Origin: Microbacterium sp. Gd 4-13
GTDB lineage: Bacteria > Actinomycetota > Actinomycetes > Actinomycetales > Microbacteriaceae
Direction of reading: 5' to 3'
Length of the DNA stretch: 64,000 nt
NCBI RefSeq assembly: GCF_003095395.1
Contig: NZ_QEIJ01000005.1
Location: 62,001 to 126,000 of the forward strand
Shown here: positions 8,363 through 17,397 of the stretch, piece by piece
Layout of the letters: every line of letters begins with the position of its first letter
How positions within the stretch are numbered: position 1 is the first letter of the stretch
Notes under the pieces: model-generated
Databases searched by the model: none
Told to the model about the DNA's origin: nothing
What the model saw: the letters and a program-made list of their open reading frames with translations, nothing else
Made by a program: the position numbers and the translations under genes

Positions 8363-9550
8363 TCAGGACGAGATGAAACCGCTGCTGAGGGCCTCGGGCG
8401 AGAGCGCGTGCTCCACCGCGAGCATGCTGGCGCCGAGCACGGCGGCCCGCTCGGCGGCGATCGACTGAACGATCGAGAGGTATTCGGTGGCCAGCGGGGT
8501 GGAACGCGTGTAGACGACTTCCCGCACGCCGGCGATGAGGTGCTCGCCCACCCGCGCCATGGATCCGCCGATCGCGATGATCGAGGGGTTCATCAGGCTG
8601 ACGCAGGTCGTGAGCACCTCGCCGATGTCGCGCCCGGCCTGGCGCACCGCCTGGATGGCGTCGATATTGCCGCGCTTGACCAGGTCGACGACGTCGCTGC
8701 CGGTGTGGGCGTCGATGCCCTGCTCGCGCAGCGCGCGCGCGATCGCGGGACCGGAGGCCAGCGCCTCGAGGCAGCCGCGGTTGCCGCACTGACAGGGCAC
8801 GTTCGCGCCGCGGGCGACCTGAACGTGTCCGATGTCGCCGGCGATGCCCTGCGCGCCGCGCTGCAGCTCGCCGCCCGAGATGATGCCGGTGCCGATGCCG
8901 GTCGAGACCTTGACGAACATGATGTGGTCGACCCCGGGCCAGGCGACGGCGCGTTCGCCCAGAGCCATGATGTTCACGTCGTTGTCGACGAGCACGGGCA
9001 CGGGCATCGGCAGGTGCTGCTGGATCCAGCCGGGGATGTCGAAGCGGTCCCAGCCGGGCATGATCGGGGGGTTCACCGGCTGGCCGGTCGAGTGCTCGAC
9101 GGGGCCGGGCACACCGATGCCGATCGCGGCGACGTCGCCGACGGTACGGCCGGATGCGGAGAGGAGCGCGGTGGCGCTCTGGATGAGCCAGGTGAGAACG
9201 GGCTCGGGGCCGAGCGCGACGTCGAGCGCCTCGGAATGCTCGTCGAGCACGTGACCGGTGAGGTCGGTGATGGCGACGGTGGCGTGCGACGCGCCGATGT
9301 CGGCGGCGACGACGACCTTGGCCGCGGGGTTGATGGCGAACTGCGACGGCGGGCGTCCGCCGGTGGAGACACCGTCGGCGACGGGAGTGATCAGACCCAT
9401 GCGCATGAGCTCGTCCACCCGCACCGCGACCGTGGAGCGGGCGAGCCCGGTCGATTTCGCAAGTTCTGCGCGCGTGCGGGGAACCCCGTCGCGGAGCAGC
9501 TGGAACAGCTGGCTCACGCCTGTCACAGACTGTGTGGAGTCCGTCGTCAT
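8363..9550 (-). CDS. ROK-family transcriptional repressor
   Basis: The 395-aa protein has an N-terminal winged helix-turn-helix (about 20-60, RAELAKSTGLARSTVAVRVDELMRMGLI) and a ROK sugar-binding domain with an ATP-binding-like segment (AADIGASHATVAITDLTGHV), GIGVPGPVE and the zinc motif CQCGNRGCLEAL. Proteins of this layout (NagC/XylR type) repress sugar genes and release DNA when their sugar binds. I chose ATG at 9550, with GAGGG 10 bases upstream; a GTG at 9559 would add three residues but overlaps that ribosome site. It lies directly downstream of the ribose-type ABC genes, behind a terminator, and probably controls them. Confidence 0.87.
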   Translation of the reverse strand: MTTDSTQSVTGVSQLFQLLRDGVPRTRAELAKSTGLARSTVAVRVDELMRMGLITPVADGVSTGGRPPSQFAINPAAKVVVAADIGASHATVAITDLTGHVLDEHSEALDVALGPEPVLTWLIQSATALLSASGRTVGDVAAIGIGVPGPVEHSTGQPVNPPIMPGWDRFDIPGWIQQHLPMPVPVLVDNDVNIMALGERAVAWPGVDHIMFVKVSTGIGTGIISGGELQRGAQGIAGDIGHVQVARGANVPCQCGNRGCLEALASGPAIARALREQGIDAHTGSDVVDLVKRGNIDAIQAVRQAGRDIGEVLTTCVSLMNPSIIAIGGSMARVGEHLIAGVREVVYTRSTPLATEYLSIVQSIAAERAAVLGASMLAVEHALSPEALSSGFISS

Positions 9551-9601
9551 TCTTGCCACGCCCTCAGTAGATCACTAGATGCTATCGCTCAGCCGTTAAG
9601 T

Positions 9602-9635
9602 CGACGGCGGCCACGCAGAAGCGTGGCCGCCGTCG
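9602..9635 (-). terminator. Terminator of the sugar ABC transporter operon
   Basis: A perfect 15-bp stem (CGACGGCGGCCACGC and its complement) around AGAA lies 13 bases past the permease stop. It separates the ABC genes from the ROK repressor, which probably has its own promoter in the AT-richer stretch 9560-9600. Confidence 0.7.
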
Positions 9636-9648
9636 CTACATGTTCGCC

Positions 9649-10701
9649 TCAGCTCGACTTTCCGGACGGCCGTGCGAAGCGCTGCTGCAGGAGCACCGCG
9701 ACCACGATGATGATGCCCTTCGCCACGGCCTGCACCGACGAGGTGAGGTTGTTCTGCACGAACACGTTCGTCAGCGTCGCGAAGATGAGCACGCCGAAGA
9801 CCGTGCCGGTGATCGTTCCTCGGCCACCGATCAGCAGAGTTCCGCCGACGACCACCGCGGCGATCGCGTCGAGCTCGTACAGGGTGCCGTTCGTCGAGCT
9901 TCCCGCGGTGGTGCGAGCGAGAATCATGACGCCGGCGATGCCCGCGCAGAGACCGGCGATCGCGTAGAGCCACATCGTGTGCCGCCGGACGTTGATACCG
10001 GCGAGGCGCGCCGCCTCGCGGTTACCGCCGATGGCGACCGTGCGGCGGCCGAAGGTGGTGCGGTTGAGGAGGATCCACCCGAGCACTGCGACCAGAGCAA
10101 AGATCCAGATCAGCATGTCGACGCCGAGGATGTCGGCGTTGAAGAAGTCGAGGAAGCCGCGGTCGCCGACGACGAGCGTGCGACGATCGGCGAGAATCTC
10201 CGCGAGACCGCGCGCAGCAACGAGCATGGCGAGCGTCGCCATGAACGCCACGACGTTTCCATACGCGATCACGATGCCGTTGATGAGGCCTGCGCCGACG
10301 CCGACCAGCAGCGCGATGACGACGATCACCACCCAGTGGAGGCTGTCGGCGAGATCCTGCACCACAGCCAGGGCCGCGACGACCGACGCGAGGCCCATCA
10401 CCGATCCGACCGACAGGTCGATGCCGCCGGCGATGATGACGAGCGTCATGCCGACGCTGATCACACCGATGATCGACGCCTGGCGGAGGATGACGAGGAT
10501 GTTGTCGACGCCGACGAAGTTGCTGCCCGCCGTCACCGCTCCGACGATCACGATGACCAGGAGCGCGACGACGAGGCCGAGGTTGCGGCCGACGGGTCCG
10601 GAGAGGGCGCGACGCCATGCGGGCTGAGGGGAGTCCACGGGCGTTGCCGCGGTCTCAGGAGGGGCGCTTCGCAACCCGGTGGGGGACATCTGCTCGCTCA
10701 C
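9649..10701 (-). CDS. Ribose-type sugar ABC transporter permease (RbsC-like)
   Basis: The 350-aa membrane protein has a cytoplasmic lead of about 38 residues, then around ten hydrophobic segments. The landmark TLVIIAGGIDLSVGSV near residue 105 is typical of BPD_transp_2 sugar permeases, and REAARLAGINVRRHT is the ATPase-contacting loop. It starts with GTG at 10701, which shares GTGA with the stop of the ATPase gene, so the two are translationally coupled. It imports the ligand of the divergent binding protein at 12488-13537; the sugar is unknown. Confidence 0.9.
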   Translation of the reverse strand: MSEQMSPTGLRSAPPETAATPVDSPQPAWRRALSGPVGRNLGLVVALLVIVIVGAVTAGSNFVGVDNILVILRQASIIGVISVGMTLVIIAGGIDLSVGSVMGLASVVAALAVVQDLADSLHWVVIVVIALLVGVGAGLINGIVIAYGNVVAFMATLAMLVAARGLAEILADRRTLVVGDRGFLDFFNADILGVDMLIWIFALVAVLGWILLNRTTFGRRTVAIGGNREAARLAGINVRRHTMWLYAIAGLCAGIAGVMILARTTAGSSTNGTLYELDAIAAVVVGGTLLIGGRGTITGTVFGVLIFATLTNVFVQNNLTSSVQAVAKGIIIVVAVLLQQRFARPSGKSS

Positions 10702-12218
10702 GCGGCGGATCCTTTCATGACGAGGTCGAGCACTCCGTGCTCGTCGATCTGGTCGGACGGGAGGGTGCGGAGGATGCGACCGTCGGCGACGACGAGAACG
10801 ACGTCGGCGAGTCCGAGCACCTCCTCGATCTCACTGGAGACGACGACGACGGCGTTGCCGGCGGCGGCGAGATCACGGATGAGGGTATAGATCTCGGCAC
10901 GAGCGCCGACGTCGACGCCGCGGGTGGGTTCGTCCAGGAGCAGCACACGGGTTCCGTGCACCAGCCACCGGGCGAGCAGGATCTTCTGCTGGTTGCCGCC
11001 CGACAGCGTGCGCGCAGCCCGGTCGGGGTCGGCCGGACGCAGCTCGAACGCTTCGATCTGCTCGAGTGCCGTCTTCCGAGCGGAGCGGTCGTCGGTGAAC
11101 CCGGCCTTGGTGAACTTCTTCATCGATGCCAGCGTGATGTTCACGAAGATCGGCTCGTCGAGCACGAGGCCCTGACTCTTCCGCTCTTCGGGCGACAGCC
11201 CGATGCCTGCGTTGACCGCGGAGACGACCGACCCCTTCTTCAGGGTCTTGTCTCCGACCTTGACCGAGCCGCGTGTCGCCTTGCGGGCCCCGTAGACCGT
11301 CTCGAGGATCTCCGACCGGCCGGAGCCGACGAGGCCGGCGAGTCCGACGACCTCACCTGCCCGCACCGTGAACGAGACGTCGTCGAAGACGCCGTCGAGC
11401 GCGAGGTCCTTCACATCGAGCACGGTGGCCGCGTCTGCAGCGATCGGCGTGCGCTCGGGGAAGACGTTGGCCACCTCGCGGCCCGTCATGAGGCGGATGA
11501 GTTCGGGAGTCGGAGTGTCGGCCGCCGAGAGGCCCACGGCGGTCGTGCGGCCGTCCTTCAGGACGGTGATGCGATCGCCGATCTGACGGATCTCCTCGAG
11601 GCGGTGGGTGATGTAGACCACCGCAATGCCCTCGGACGTCAGCTCGTGCACCACGTGGAAGAGGTTCTTGACCTCTTCGGTGTCGAGCACGGCGGAGGGC
11701 TCATCCATGATGATGAGCTTGATGTCGTGCGAGAGGGCACGCGCCATACTCACGATCTGCTTGTTCGCCGCGCTCAGCGACCCCACCTCGGTATGGGGCG
11801 AAAGGTTCGCGTGCCCGAGGCGCTTCAGGATCGCCGTGGTCTGCTTTGCGGCCTCCGACCTCTTGGTGAAGCCCCCGCGTGCGAGTTCATGGCCCAGGAA
11901 GATGTTCTCCGCGATGGTGAGGCCGTCGACGACGTCGAGTTCCTGGTACATCGTGGCGATGCCCAGCTCGATGGCGGACTCGGGCGACGGGATCTCGACG
12001 ACCTCGCCGCGCCAGCGGATCTCACCTCCGTCGGGACGGTGAACACCGGCCAGGGTCTTGATGAGGGTGGATTTGCCCGCACCGTTCTGCCCCAGCACAC
12101 AGTGGACCTCGCCCGGCGCTATATCGAGATCGACGCCGCGCAAGGCCCGGACGCCGGCGAAGGACTTCGTTACACCCCGCACCTGGAGTAATGACGACTG
12201 ATGGTCAACTTTGATCAC
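10698..12218 (-). CDS. Sugar ABC transporter ATP-binding protein (RbsA-like, two nucleotide-binding domains)
   Basis: The roughly 506-aa protein contains two ABC domains. The first has Walker A GQNGAGKST, signature LSAANKQ and Walker B LIIMDEP. The second has a degenerate Walker A (GLAGLVGSGRSE), the signature LSGGNQQ and LLLDEPTRGVD. This arrangement is standard for RbsA/MglA. I place the start at GTG 12218 (VIKVDHQSSLLQV) because the first ABC domain begins just after; the open frame extends upstream without homology. There is no clear Shine-Dalgarno site, so a leaderless or slightly longer form is possible. The promoter should lie in the 269-base divergent region shared with the binding protein gene. 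Confidence 0.88.
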   Translation of the reverse strand: MIKVDHQSSLLQVRGVTKSFAGVRALRGVDLDIAPGEVHCVLGQNGAGKSTLIKTLAGVHRPDGGEIRWRGEVVEIPSPESAIELGIATMYQELDVVDGLTIAENIFLGHELARGGFTKRSEAAKQTTAILKRLGHANLSPHTEVGSLSAANKQIVSMARALSHDIKLIIMDEPSAVLDTEEVKNLFHVVHELTSEGIAVVYITHRLEEIRQIGDRITVLKDGRTTAVGLSAADTPTPELIRLMTGREVANVFPERTPIAADAATVLDVKDLALDGVFDDVSFTVRAGEVVGLAGLVGSGRSEILETVYGARKATRGSVKVGDKTLKKGSVVSAVNAGIGLSPEERKSQGLVLDEPIFVNITLASMKKFTKAGFTDDRSARKTALEQIEAFELRPADPDRAARTLSGGNQQKILLARWLVHGTRVLLLDEPTRGVDVGARAEIYTLIRDLAAAGNAVVVVSSEIEEVLGLADVVLVVADGRILRTLPSDQIDEHGVLDLVMKGSAA

Positions 12219-12487
12219 CGGGCGAACATAACACGACACCGCACCAGCGCGCGACCCTTTCCCGCGAGCCGATGCGGTGAGCGCGCAGACACCACCCGCG
12301 CACGCGCGAGCGGGCGTTTGCGCGCCCGTGGACAGGTCACCCGAACTTATAACCGTCGGATAACAAAAGTTGCCCAATCGACCATCACTTCTGTTACGGT
12401 GATGCTCGTCAGCGTGGACCTCTCCTTCGTATGGAACTCCCGAGAGCACGCCGGCCCAAGCTGCATCACATTCAAGGAGGAAAGAAC
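12219..12487. promoter_or_regulatory. Divergent promoter/operator region of the sugar ABC locus
   Basis: This spacer is AT-rich at 12345-12400. An outer inverted repeat AACTT ... AAGTT (about 12345-12371) encloses TTATAAC and ATAACAAA, a plausible ROK-type operator. For the binding protein gene, TACGGT at 12395-12400 fits an actinobacterial -10 element, with TTGCCC at 12370-12375 as a possible -35 at a rather long spacing. The leftward promoter for the ATPase gene is not clear. Confidence 0.4.
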
Positions 12488-13537
12488 ATGCGCACAATCC
12501 TGAAGTCGCGCTCTCGCCTGGTTCTCACCGGCGTTGCGCTTCTCGCCAGCGTCGGACTTCTCGCGGGTTGCACCGGCGGTGCCACCGAGGGTGAGAACGT
12601 CGTCGACCAGGGCACCACGACCGAAGAGAACGCCGAAGCCGGCGACACGGTCGTCATCGGCTTCTCCGGCCCCGCGGCCGACCACGGTTGGCTCGGCGCC
12701 ATCAACTCCGGCGCCCTCGCGGCCGCCGAGAGCTTCTCCGACGTCGAACTCCGCCAGGCCGAGGGAACCAACGACGTCACCGCGCAGATCGCGGCCGTCG
12801 AGACGTTCATCAACGACGGCGTCGACGCCATCGTGCTGCTCCCCAGCGACGGCGCGGCCCTGACCGAGGTCGCGATCAAGGCGATGGAGGCCGGCATCCC
12901 GGTCATCAACGTCGACCGCGAGTTCTCGAGCCCGTTCGCCGCGCGCTCCACCGTTCTCGGTGACAACTACGGCATGGGCGTCAGCGCCGGTACCTACATC
13001 TGCGAGCAGCTCGGGGACAACCCCGACGCGATCGTCGGCGAGATCGCCGGCATCGACTCGCTGCCGCTGACCCAGGACCGCTCCGCGGGCTTCGCCGACG
13101 CGCTGTCGGACTGCGGCCTCGAGGTCGGACCCCGCGTCGCCGCGGACTTCACGGTGCAGGGCGGCGAATCGGCCACCTCGCAGATGCTCTCGGCCAACCC
13201 GCAGATCGACGCCATCTGGAACCACGACGACGACCAGGGCATCGGCGTCCTCGCGGCGATCTCGGCTGCCGGTCGCGACGAGTTCTTCATGGTCGGCGGC
13301 GCCGGTAGCCGCAACGCCATGGAAGAGATCGAGTCCGACACCGGCGTGCTGAAGGCCACCGTCATCTACCCGTCGACCCAGGCCGCGGACGGCATCGCCC
13401 TCGCTCGCCTCATCGCACAGGGCAAGACCGCGGGCGACCTGATCACCCCGAGCGTTCCGAACCGCATCGTCCTCGACGCACCCGTCGTGACGAAGGACAA
13501 CGTCGCGCAGTTCATCGACCTCGCGTTCGAGTCCTGA
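12488..13537 (+). CDS. Sugar ABC transporter substrate-binding lipoprotein (RbsB-like)
   Basis: The 349-aa protein starts at ATG 12488 behind AAGGAGGAAAG. Its signal peptide ends in the lipobox LLAGC with Cys28 as the lipidation site. After an acidic linker, the periplasmic-binding fold begins with VVIGFSGPAADHGWLGAINSGA, followed by DGVDAIVLLPSDGAAL and GIPVINVDREF, all typical of the Peripla_BP_4 family. The ligand is a sugar or sugar-like compound. It is divergent from its permease and ATPase and is followed by two sugar-metabolism genes, suggesting that import and the first catabolic steps are expressed together. Confidence 0.9.
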   Translation: MRTILKSRSRLVLTGVALLASVGLLAGCTGGATEGENVVDQGTTTEENAEAGDTVVIGFSGPAADHGWLGAINSGALAAAESFSDVELRQAEGTNDVTAQIAAVETFINDGVDAIVLLPSDGAALTEVAIKAMEAGIPVINVDREFSSPFAARSTVLGDNYGMGVSAGTYICEQLGDNPDAIVGEIAGIDSLPLTQDRSAGFADALSDCGLEVGPRVAADFTVQGGESATSQMLSANPQIDAIWNHDDDQGIGVLAAISAAGRDEFFMVGGAGSRNAMEEIESDTGVLKATVIYPSTQAADGIALARLIAQGKTAGDLITPSVPNRIVLDAPVVTKDNVAQFIDLAFES

Positions 13538-13546
13538 TCTGATCGT

Positions 13547-13577
13547 GTGGGGGCACCCGTCATCCGGGTGCCCCCAC
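13547..13577 (+). terminator. Hairpin terminator after the binding protein gene
   Basis: A perfect 13-bp stem (GTGGGGGCACCCG and its complement) with a 4-5-base loop is followed by CTTTCA. It lies 34 bases before the next start and probably keeps binding-protein mRNA above the level of the downstream genes, a common arrangement. Confidence 0.65.
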
Positions 13578-13610
13578 CTTTCACCCACTGTCTAGAGAAA
13601 GACCTTTGCC

Positions 13611-14777
13611 TTGACCAAGCCCCTCCGCGTCGCAATGATCGGCGCCGGTTTCATGGGTGTCGCTCATTCCCAGGGATGGCGCGTCGCTCCTCGCTTCTTC
13701 GAACTCCCCCTGCAACCCGAGATGTCGGTGCTCGTCGGCCGCGATCTCGAACGCACGCGGACGTCCGCCGAATGCTGGGGCTGGTCGGAGGCTGCCACCG
13801 ACTGGCGCGAGGTCATCGCCCGCCCCGACATCGACGTGGTCGACATCGTCACCCCCGGTGACACCCACGCGGAGATCGCCATCGCCGCGCTCGACGCCGG
13901 CAAGCACGTGCTCTGCGAGAAGCCGCTGGCCAACACCGTCGCCGAGGCCGAGGCCATGACGGATGCTGCCGAACGCGCCGCCGCGCGCGGGGTGCGCTCC
14001 ATGGTCGGCTTCACCTACCGCCGCGTCCCCGCGGCCACCTTCGCCCGCGACCTCGTCGCCGCCGGCCGCATCGGCGACATCCGCCAGGTGCGCGCCGAGT
14101 ACCTGCAGGACTGGCTCAGCGACGCCGAGGCGCCGCTCACCTGGCGCCTGCAGAAGGACCGCGCCGGGTCGGGAGCTCTGGGCGACATCGGCGCCCACGC
14201 CGTCGACCTCACCGAGTTCATCACCGGCCAGACCCTCTCGCGCGTCTCGGGCATCCTCGAGACGATCGTCGCCGAGCGCCCTCTCCTCGGAGAGTCGTCG
14301 GGGCTGTCGGGCACCGCGACCACCGAGCGCGGCGCGGTCACGGTCGATGACCTCGCCCTCTTCACGGGGCGCCTGTCCTCGGGCGCTCTCGCCTCCTTCG
14401 AGGCCACCCGCTTCCGCACCGGGCGCAAGAACGCCCTGCGCATCGAGATCGCCGGCTCCACCGGCGCGCTCTCGTTCGACCTCGAACGCCTCAACGAGCT
14501 CGAGTACTACGACGCCACGGCTCCGGCCGAGGAGCAGGGGTTCCGCCGCATCCTCGTCACCGAGCCCGGCCACCCGTACGTCGGCAACTGGTGGCCCGCC
14601 GGCCACATGCTCGGTTACGAGCACGGCTTCTCCCACCAGGCGAAGGACTTCGTCGAAGCGATCGCCGAGGGCTCCGCCCCCACGCCGTCCTTCGCGGACG
14701 GCCTGCACGTGCAGCGCGTCCTCGACGCCGTGGAGCGCAGCTCGAACGACGACAGCGCCTGGACGGCCGTCGACTGA
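13611..14777 (+). CDS. Gfo/Idh/MocA-family oxidoreductase
   Basis: The 388-aa protein starts with TTG at 13611, needed to include the first strand of the Rossmann fold ([19 protein letters not shown]). Further family marks are [20 protein letters not shown], the [16 protein letters not shown] motif (the EKP Lys is catalytic) and a [10 protein letters not shown] segment that supplies the substrate-binding His. These enzymes oxidise or reduce sugars or inositols with NAD(P). It lies between the binding protein and a TIM-barrel isomerase and is probably the first catabolic step for the imported sugar. The substrate cannot be assigned from sequence. Confidence 0.88.
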   Translation: MTKPLRVAMIGAGFMGVAHSQGWRVAPRFFELPLQPEMSVLVGRDLERTRTSAECWGWSEAATDWREVIARPDIDVVDIVTPGDTHAEIAIAALDAGKHVLCEKPLANTVAEAEAMTDAAERAAARGVRSMVGFTYRRVPAATFARDLVAAGRIGDIRQVRAEYLQDWLSDAEAPLTWRLQKDRAGSGALGDIGAHAVDLTEFITGQTLSRVSGILETIVAERPLLGESSGLSGTATTERGAVTVDDLALFTGRLSSGALASFEATRFRTGRKNALRIEIAGSTGALSFDLERLNELEYYDATAPAEEQGFRRILVTEPGHPYVGNWWPAGHMLGYEHGFSHQAKDFVEAIAEGSAPTPSFADGLHVQRVLDAVERSSNDDSAWTAVD

Positions 14778-14836
14778 CCGACTTCTCCTCCCCCGCCTCC
14801 TCAGGCGATTCCGAGTACCGACGAAAGGACACCGCG

Positions 14837-15841
14837 ATGGCGCGACCGATCACGCTTTTCACCGGCCAGTGGGCAGACCTGCCCTTCGAGGAAGTCGCCC
14901 GCCTCGCGGGCGAATGGGGCTACGACGGCCTGGAGATCGCCTGCTGGGGCGACCACCTCGACCCGTGGCGCTGGGACGACGACGCCTACGTGCAGGGCAA
15001 GCTCGACGTGCTCGAGCGCAACGGCCTGAAGGTGTGGACGATCTCGAACCACCTCAAGGGCCAGGTCGTCTGCGACGACCCGATCGACCAGCGTCACCGC
15101 GATATCGTCTCGGATCGCGTGTGGGGCGACGGCGACCCGGAGGGCGTGCGCCAGCGCGCCGCCGAAGAGCTCAAGAACACCGCGCGCCTGGCCGCGAAGC
15201 TCGGCGTGAAGACCGTCACCGGCTTCACCGGCTCGTCGATCTGGAAGTACGTCGCGATGTTCCCGCCCGCCAGCGCCGAGATGGTCGCCGCCGGCTACCA
15301 GGACTTCGCCGACCGCTGGAACCCGATCCTCGACGTCTTCGACGAGGTCGGCGTGCGGTTCGCCCACGAGGTGCACCCGTCGGAGATCGCGTACGACTAC
15401 TGGACCACGAAGGCCGCCCTCGAGGCGATCGGTCACCGCGAGGCGTTCGGGCTCAACTGGGACCCGTCGCACATGGTGTGGCAGGACATCGACCCGGTCG
15501 GCTTCCTGTGGGACTTCCAGGACCGCATCTACCACGTGCACTGCAAGGACACGAAGAAGCGCCTCGTCGACGGTCGCAGCGGTCGCCTCGGGTCGCACCT
15601 GCCGTGGGCCGACCCGCGCCGCGGCTGGGACTTCATCTCGACCGGCCACGGCGACGTGCCGTGGGAAGACGCCTTCCGCATGCTGAACGCCATCGGCTAC
15701 CAGGGGCCGCTGTCGGTGGAGTGGGAGGACGCCGGCATGGACCGCCTCGTCGGCGCCCCCGAGGCGCTCGGCTTCGTCCGTCGCCTCTCGAGCTACGAAC
15801 CGTCGGCCGCGGCCTTCGACTCGGCCTTCAGCACGAAGTAG
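14837..15841 (+). CDS. Sugar phosphate isomerase/epimerase (TIM barrel)
   Basis: The 334-aa protein starts at ATG 14837, 59 bases after the oxidoreductase stop, with GAAAGGA upstream. It is a cytoplasmic AP-endonuclease-2/xylose-isomerase-like barrel. Likely metal ligands sit in [33 protein letters not shown] and the C-terminal LSVEWED. Close homologues often pair with Gfo/Idh/MocA enzymes and ROK-regulated ABC importers, as here. It is unlike the exported barrel protein at 4568-5590, which has a Tat signal and a different ligand pattern. A terminator follows at 15852-15887. Confidence 0.87.
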   Translation: MARPITLFTGQWADLPFEEVARLAGEWGYDGLEIACWGDHLDPWRWDDDAYVQGKLDVLERNGLKVWTISNHLKGQVVCDDPIDQRHRDIVSDRVWGDGDPEGVRQRAAEELKNTARLAAKLGVKTVTGFTGSSIWKYVAMFPPASAEMVAAGYQDFADRWNPILDVFDEVGVRFAHEVHPSEIAYDYWTTKAALEAIGHREAFGLNWDPSHMVWQDIDPVGFLWDFQDRIYHVHCKDTKKRLVDGRSGRLGSHLPWADPRRGWDFISTGHGDVPWEDAFRMLNAIGYQGPLSVEWEDAGMDRLVGAPEALGFVRRLSSYEPSAAAFDSAFSTK

Positions 15842-15851
15842 CCTCGACGAC

Positions 15852-15887
15852 AAGGGCCCGACTCCCCAGCCCGGGGGTCGGGCCCTT
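15852..15887 (+). terminator. Terminator of the sugar catabolic genes
   Basis: A GC-rich stem (AAGGGCCCGAC...CCCC pairing with GGGG-GTCGGGCCCTT, one bulge) begins 10 bases past the stop codon and ends in TTGCTCT. Confidence 0.65.
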
Positions 15888-16016
15888 GCTCTGTGCCGGC
15901 CAGCTCCCGCGCGCAGCATCCAATCCACCTTCCGCTGCGCGAATCAACACTCCGCCGCTGCGCGGGAGTGTGGACTCGACCACGGATGCGTTGATCGGAT
16001 GCTGCGCAGACCCGCG

Positions 16017-16862
16017 TCAGGTGCGGGAGGGGAAGCGCGGGGCGAGCCACGCGAGCAGATCGGCGCGCACCTCGGCCTGGTTGAGCTCGTTGAAGATCTC
16101 GTGCCGGGCGTCGGGGTACACGAGCGTCGTGACGTCGGTGAGACCGGAACGCGCGCGGTAGGCATCGGCGAGCTTGTGCACGCTGCGGGGACCGCCGACC
16201 GAGTCCTCCCGCCCGACCATCAGCAGCGCCGGGATGTTCCGCAGGTCGCGGGCGGGGCGCCCGAACAGCCGTACGGCGTCGAGCGGGCCGAAGAGCTTCA
16301 GCAGCGGTACCGAGGTCGTCAGCGGATCATCGAGGAAGGCCTGTCCGACGTCGGGGTCGGACGAGAGCCACTCGGTTCCGGTGGCGCCCTCGGCCTTCCA
16401 CGCCGCGTTGAGGTTTCCGGCGTTCAGCGAGCCGGGCCAGCGCAACGCTGATCCGCTCAGGACGAGGGCGTCGTAGAGGTCAGGATGCTGGTTCACCAGG
16501 ATCTGCGCGAGGAACGATCCCCACGAGTGGCCGACCAGCACGAGAGGCAGACCGGGGTTCTCGTCGCGGATGCGCTCGGTCAGCTCCCGCACCGCGTCCA
16601 CCGCCGCGCGGTGTCCGCCGCGCCCCAGCCGTCCGAGCTTCGCGGGATCGCCGCCGTGCTGGCGCATGCCGGTGCGCCCGTGGCCGCGGTGGTCGTCGGC
16701 ATAGACGGTGTAGCCCTCGGCGACGAGCGAGTCGACGAGCGCGCCGTAGCGACCGGCGTGTTCACCCACGCCGTGCAGCAGCTGCACCACGGCGCGGGGT
16801 CGATCGGCGGGATGGACGTCGTAGACGATCGCGACACCGTGCGCATCGGCGAACTCGGGCAT
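16017..16862 (-). CDS. Alpha/beta hydrolase (monoacylglycerol lipase-like)
   Basis: The 281-aa protein starts at ATG 16862 (MPEFADAHG). It is a cytoplasmic serine hydrolase of the lysophospholipase/MGL type: oxyanion motif LLHGVGEHAGRY, DDHRGHGRTG, nucleophile elbow GHSWGS, catalytic Asp in VGREDSVGG and catalytic His in YPDARHEIFNE. The likely activity is hydrolysis of monoacylglycerols or similar esters. It is divergent from the marR gene, and the two starts are only 82 bases apart. A weak hairpin (ACACTCC/GGAGTGT) lies about 60 bases beyond its stop. Confidence 0.87.
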   Translation of the reverse strand: MPEFADAHGVAIVYDVHPADRPRAVVQLLHGVGEHAGRYGALVDSLVAEGYTVYADDHRGHGRTGMRQHGGDPAKLGRLGRGGHRAAVDAVRELTERIRDENPGLPLVLVGHSWGSFLAQILVNQHPDLYDALVLSGSALRWPGSLNAGNLNAAWKAEGATGTEWLSSDPDVGQAFLDDPLTTSVPLLKLFGPLDAVRLFGRPARDLRNIPALLMVGREDSVGGPRSVHKLADAYRARSGLTDVTTLVYPDARHEIFNELNQAEVRADLLAWLAPRFPSRT

Positions 16863-16911
16863 GTCGCCGAGCCTAGCGGGGCAGTGGCGTGAACCCTCTT
16901 CCACCCTGCCC

Positions 16912-16937
16912 TTAGCTCGACTAATGAGTTATGCTAA
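16912..16937. promoter_or_regulatory. Putative MarR operator overlapping the marR promoter
   Basis: TTAGC (16912) and GCTAA (ending 16937) form an inverted repeat around ACTAATGAGT, itself nearly symmetric. TATGCT at 16930-16935 is a good -10 element, so a bound repressor would block it. The predicted transcript would start only a few bases before the ATG at 16945. The site is also close enough to affect the divergent hydrolase gene. Confidence 0.45.
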
Positions 16938-16944
16938 ACACTGC

Positions 16945-17397
16945 ATGAACGACTCGACGACGCCCCCAGAACCACCGAGCGACCTCGGCACCGCAGCATC
17001 CGATTTTCGGATGGCGACCTTCCGACTCGCCCGCCGCCTCCGCGCCCAGCGCGCGGTCGACACGATGAGCGATGGCCAGTTCGCCGTGCTCGCTGCCCTC
17101 AAGGTCTTCGGACCGCACACGCTCGCCGAGCTCGCCACCCGCGAGCGGGTGACCGCGCCGTCGATGAACCGCACCGTCAACAGCCTCGAGGAGTCGGGGC
17201 TGCTCAGCCGCACGCCCTCGCTCGACGACCGCCGCAAGATCACGCTCGATCTGACCGACGAAGGACGCTCCGTCGTGGTCGAGACGGCCCGCCGCCGCGA
17301 CGCATGGCTCGAGGGGGCGCTGGCCGAGATCACCGACGACGACCGCGCCACTCTCGCCCGCGCCGCGCAGATCATGCAGAGGCTGGCAGACCGATGA
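16945..17397 (+). CDS. MarR-family transcriptional regulator
   Basis: The 150-aa protein has the MarR winged-helix fold: a helical lead (DFRMATFRLARRLRAQRAVD), the recognition region TLAELATRERVTAPSMNRTVNSLEESGLL, and the wing TPSLDDRRKITLDLTDEG, which is nearly diagnostic for the family. I chose ATG 16945; an ATG at 16924 would lie inside the predicted promoter. Its stop overlaps the start of the MFS gene by ATGA, so it almost certainly represses that exporter until an inducer binds. Confidence 0.92.
   Translation: MNDSTTPPEPPSDLGTAASDFRMATFRLARRLRAQRAVDTMSDGQFAVLAALKVFGPHTLAELATRERVTAPSMNRTVNSLEESGLLSRTPSLDDRRKITLDLTDEGRSVVVETARRRDAWLEGALAEITDDDRATLARAAQIMQRLADR

Noticed and set aside
8150-9967. 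A 605-codon plus-strand frame across the ROK gene and beyond
   Set aside because: It runs antisense to the ROK repressor and into the permease gene, without homology or a ribosome site.
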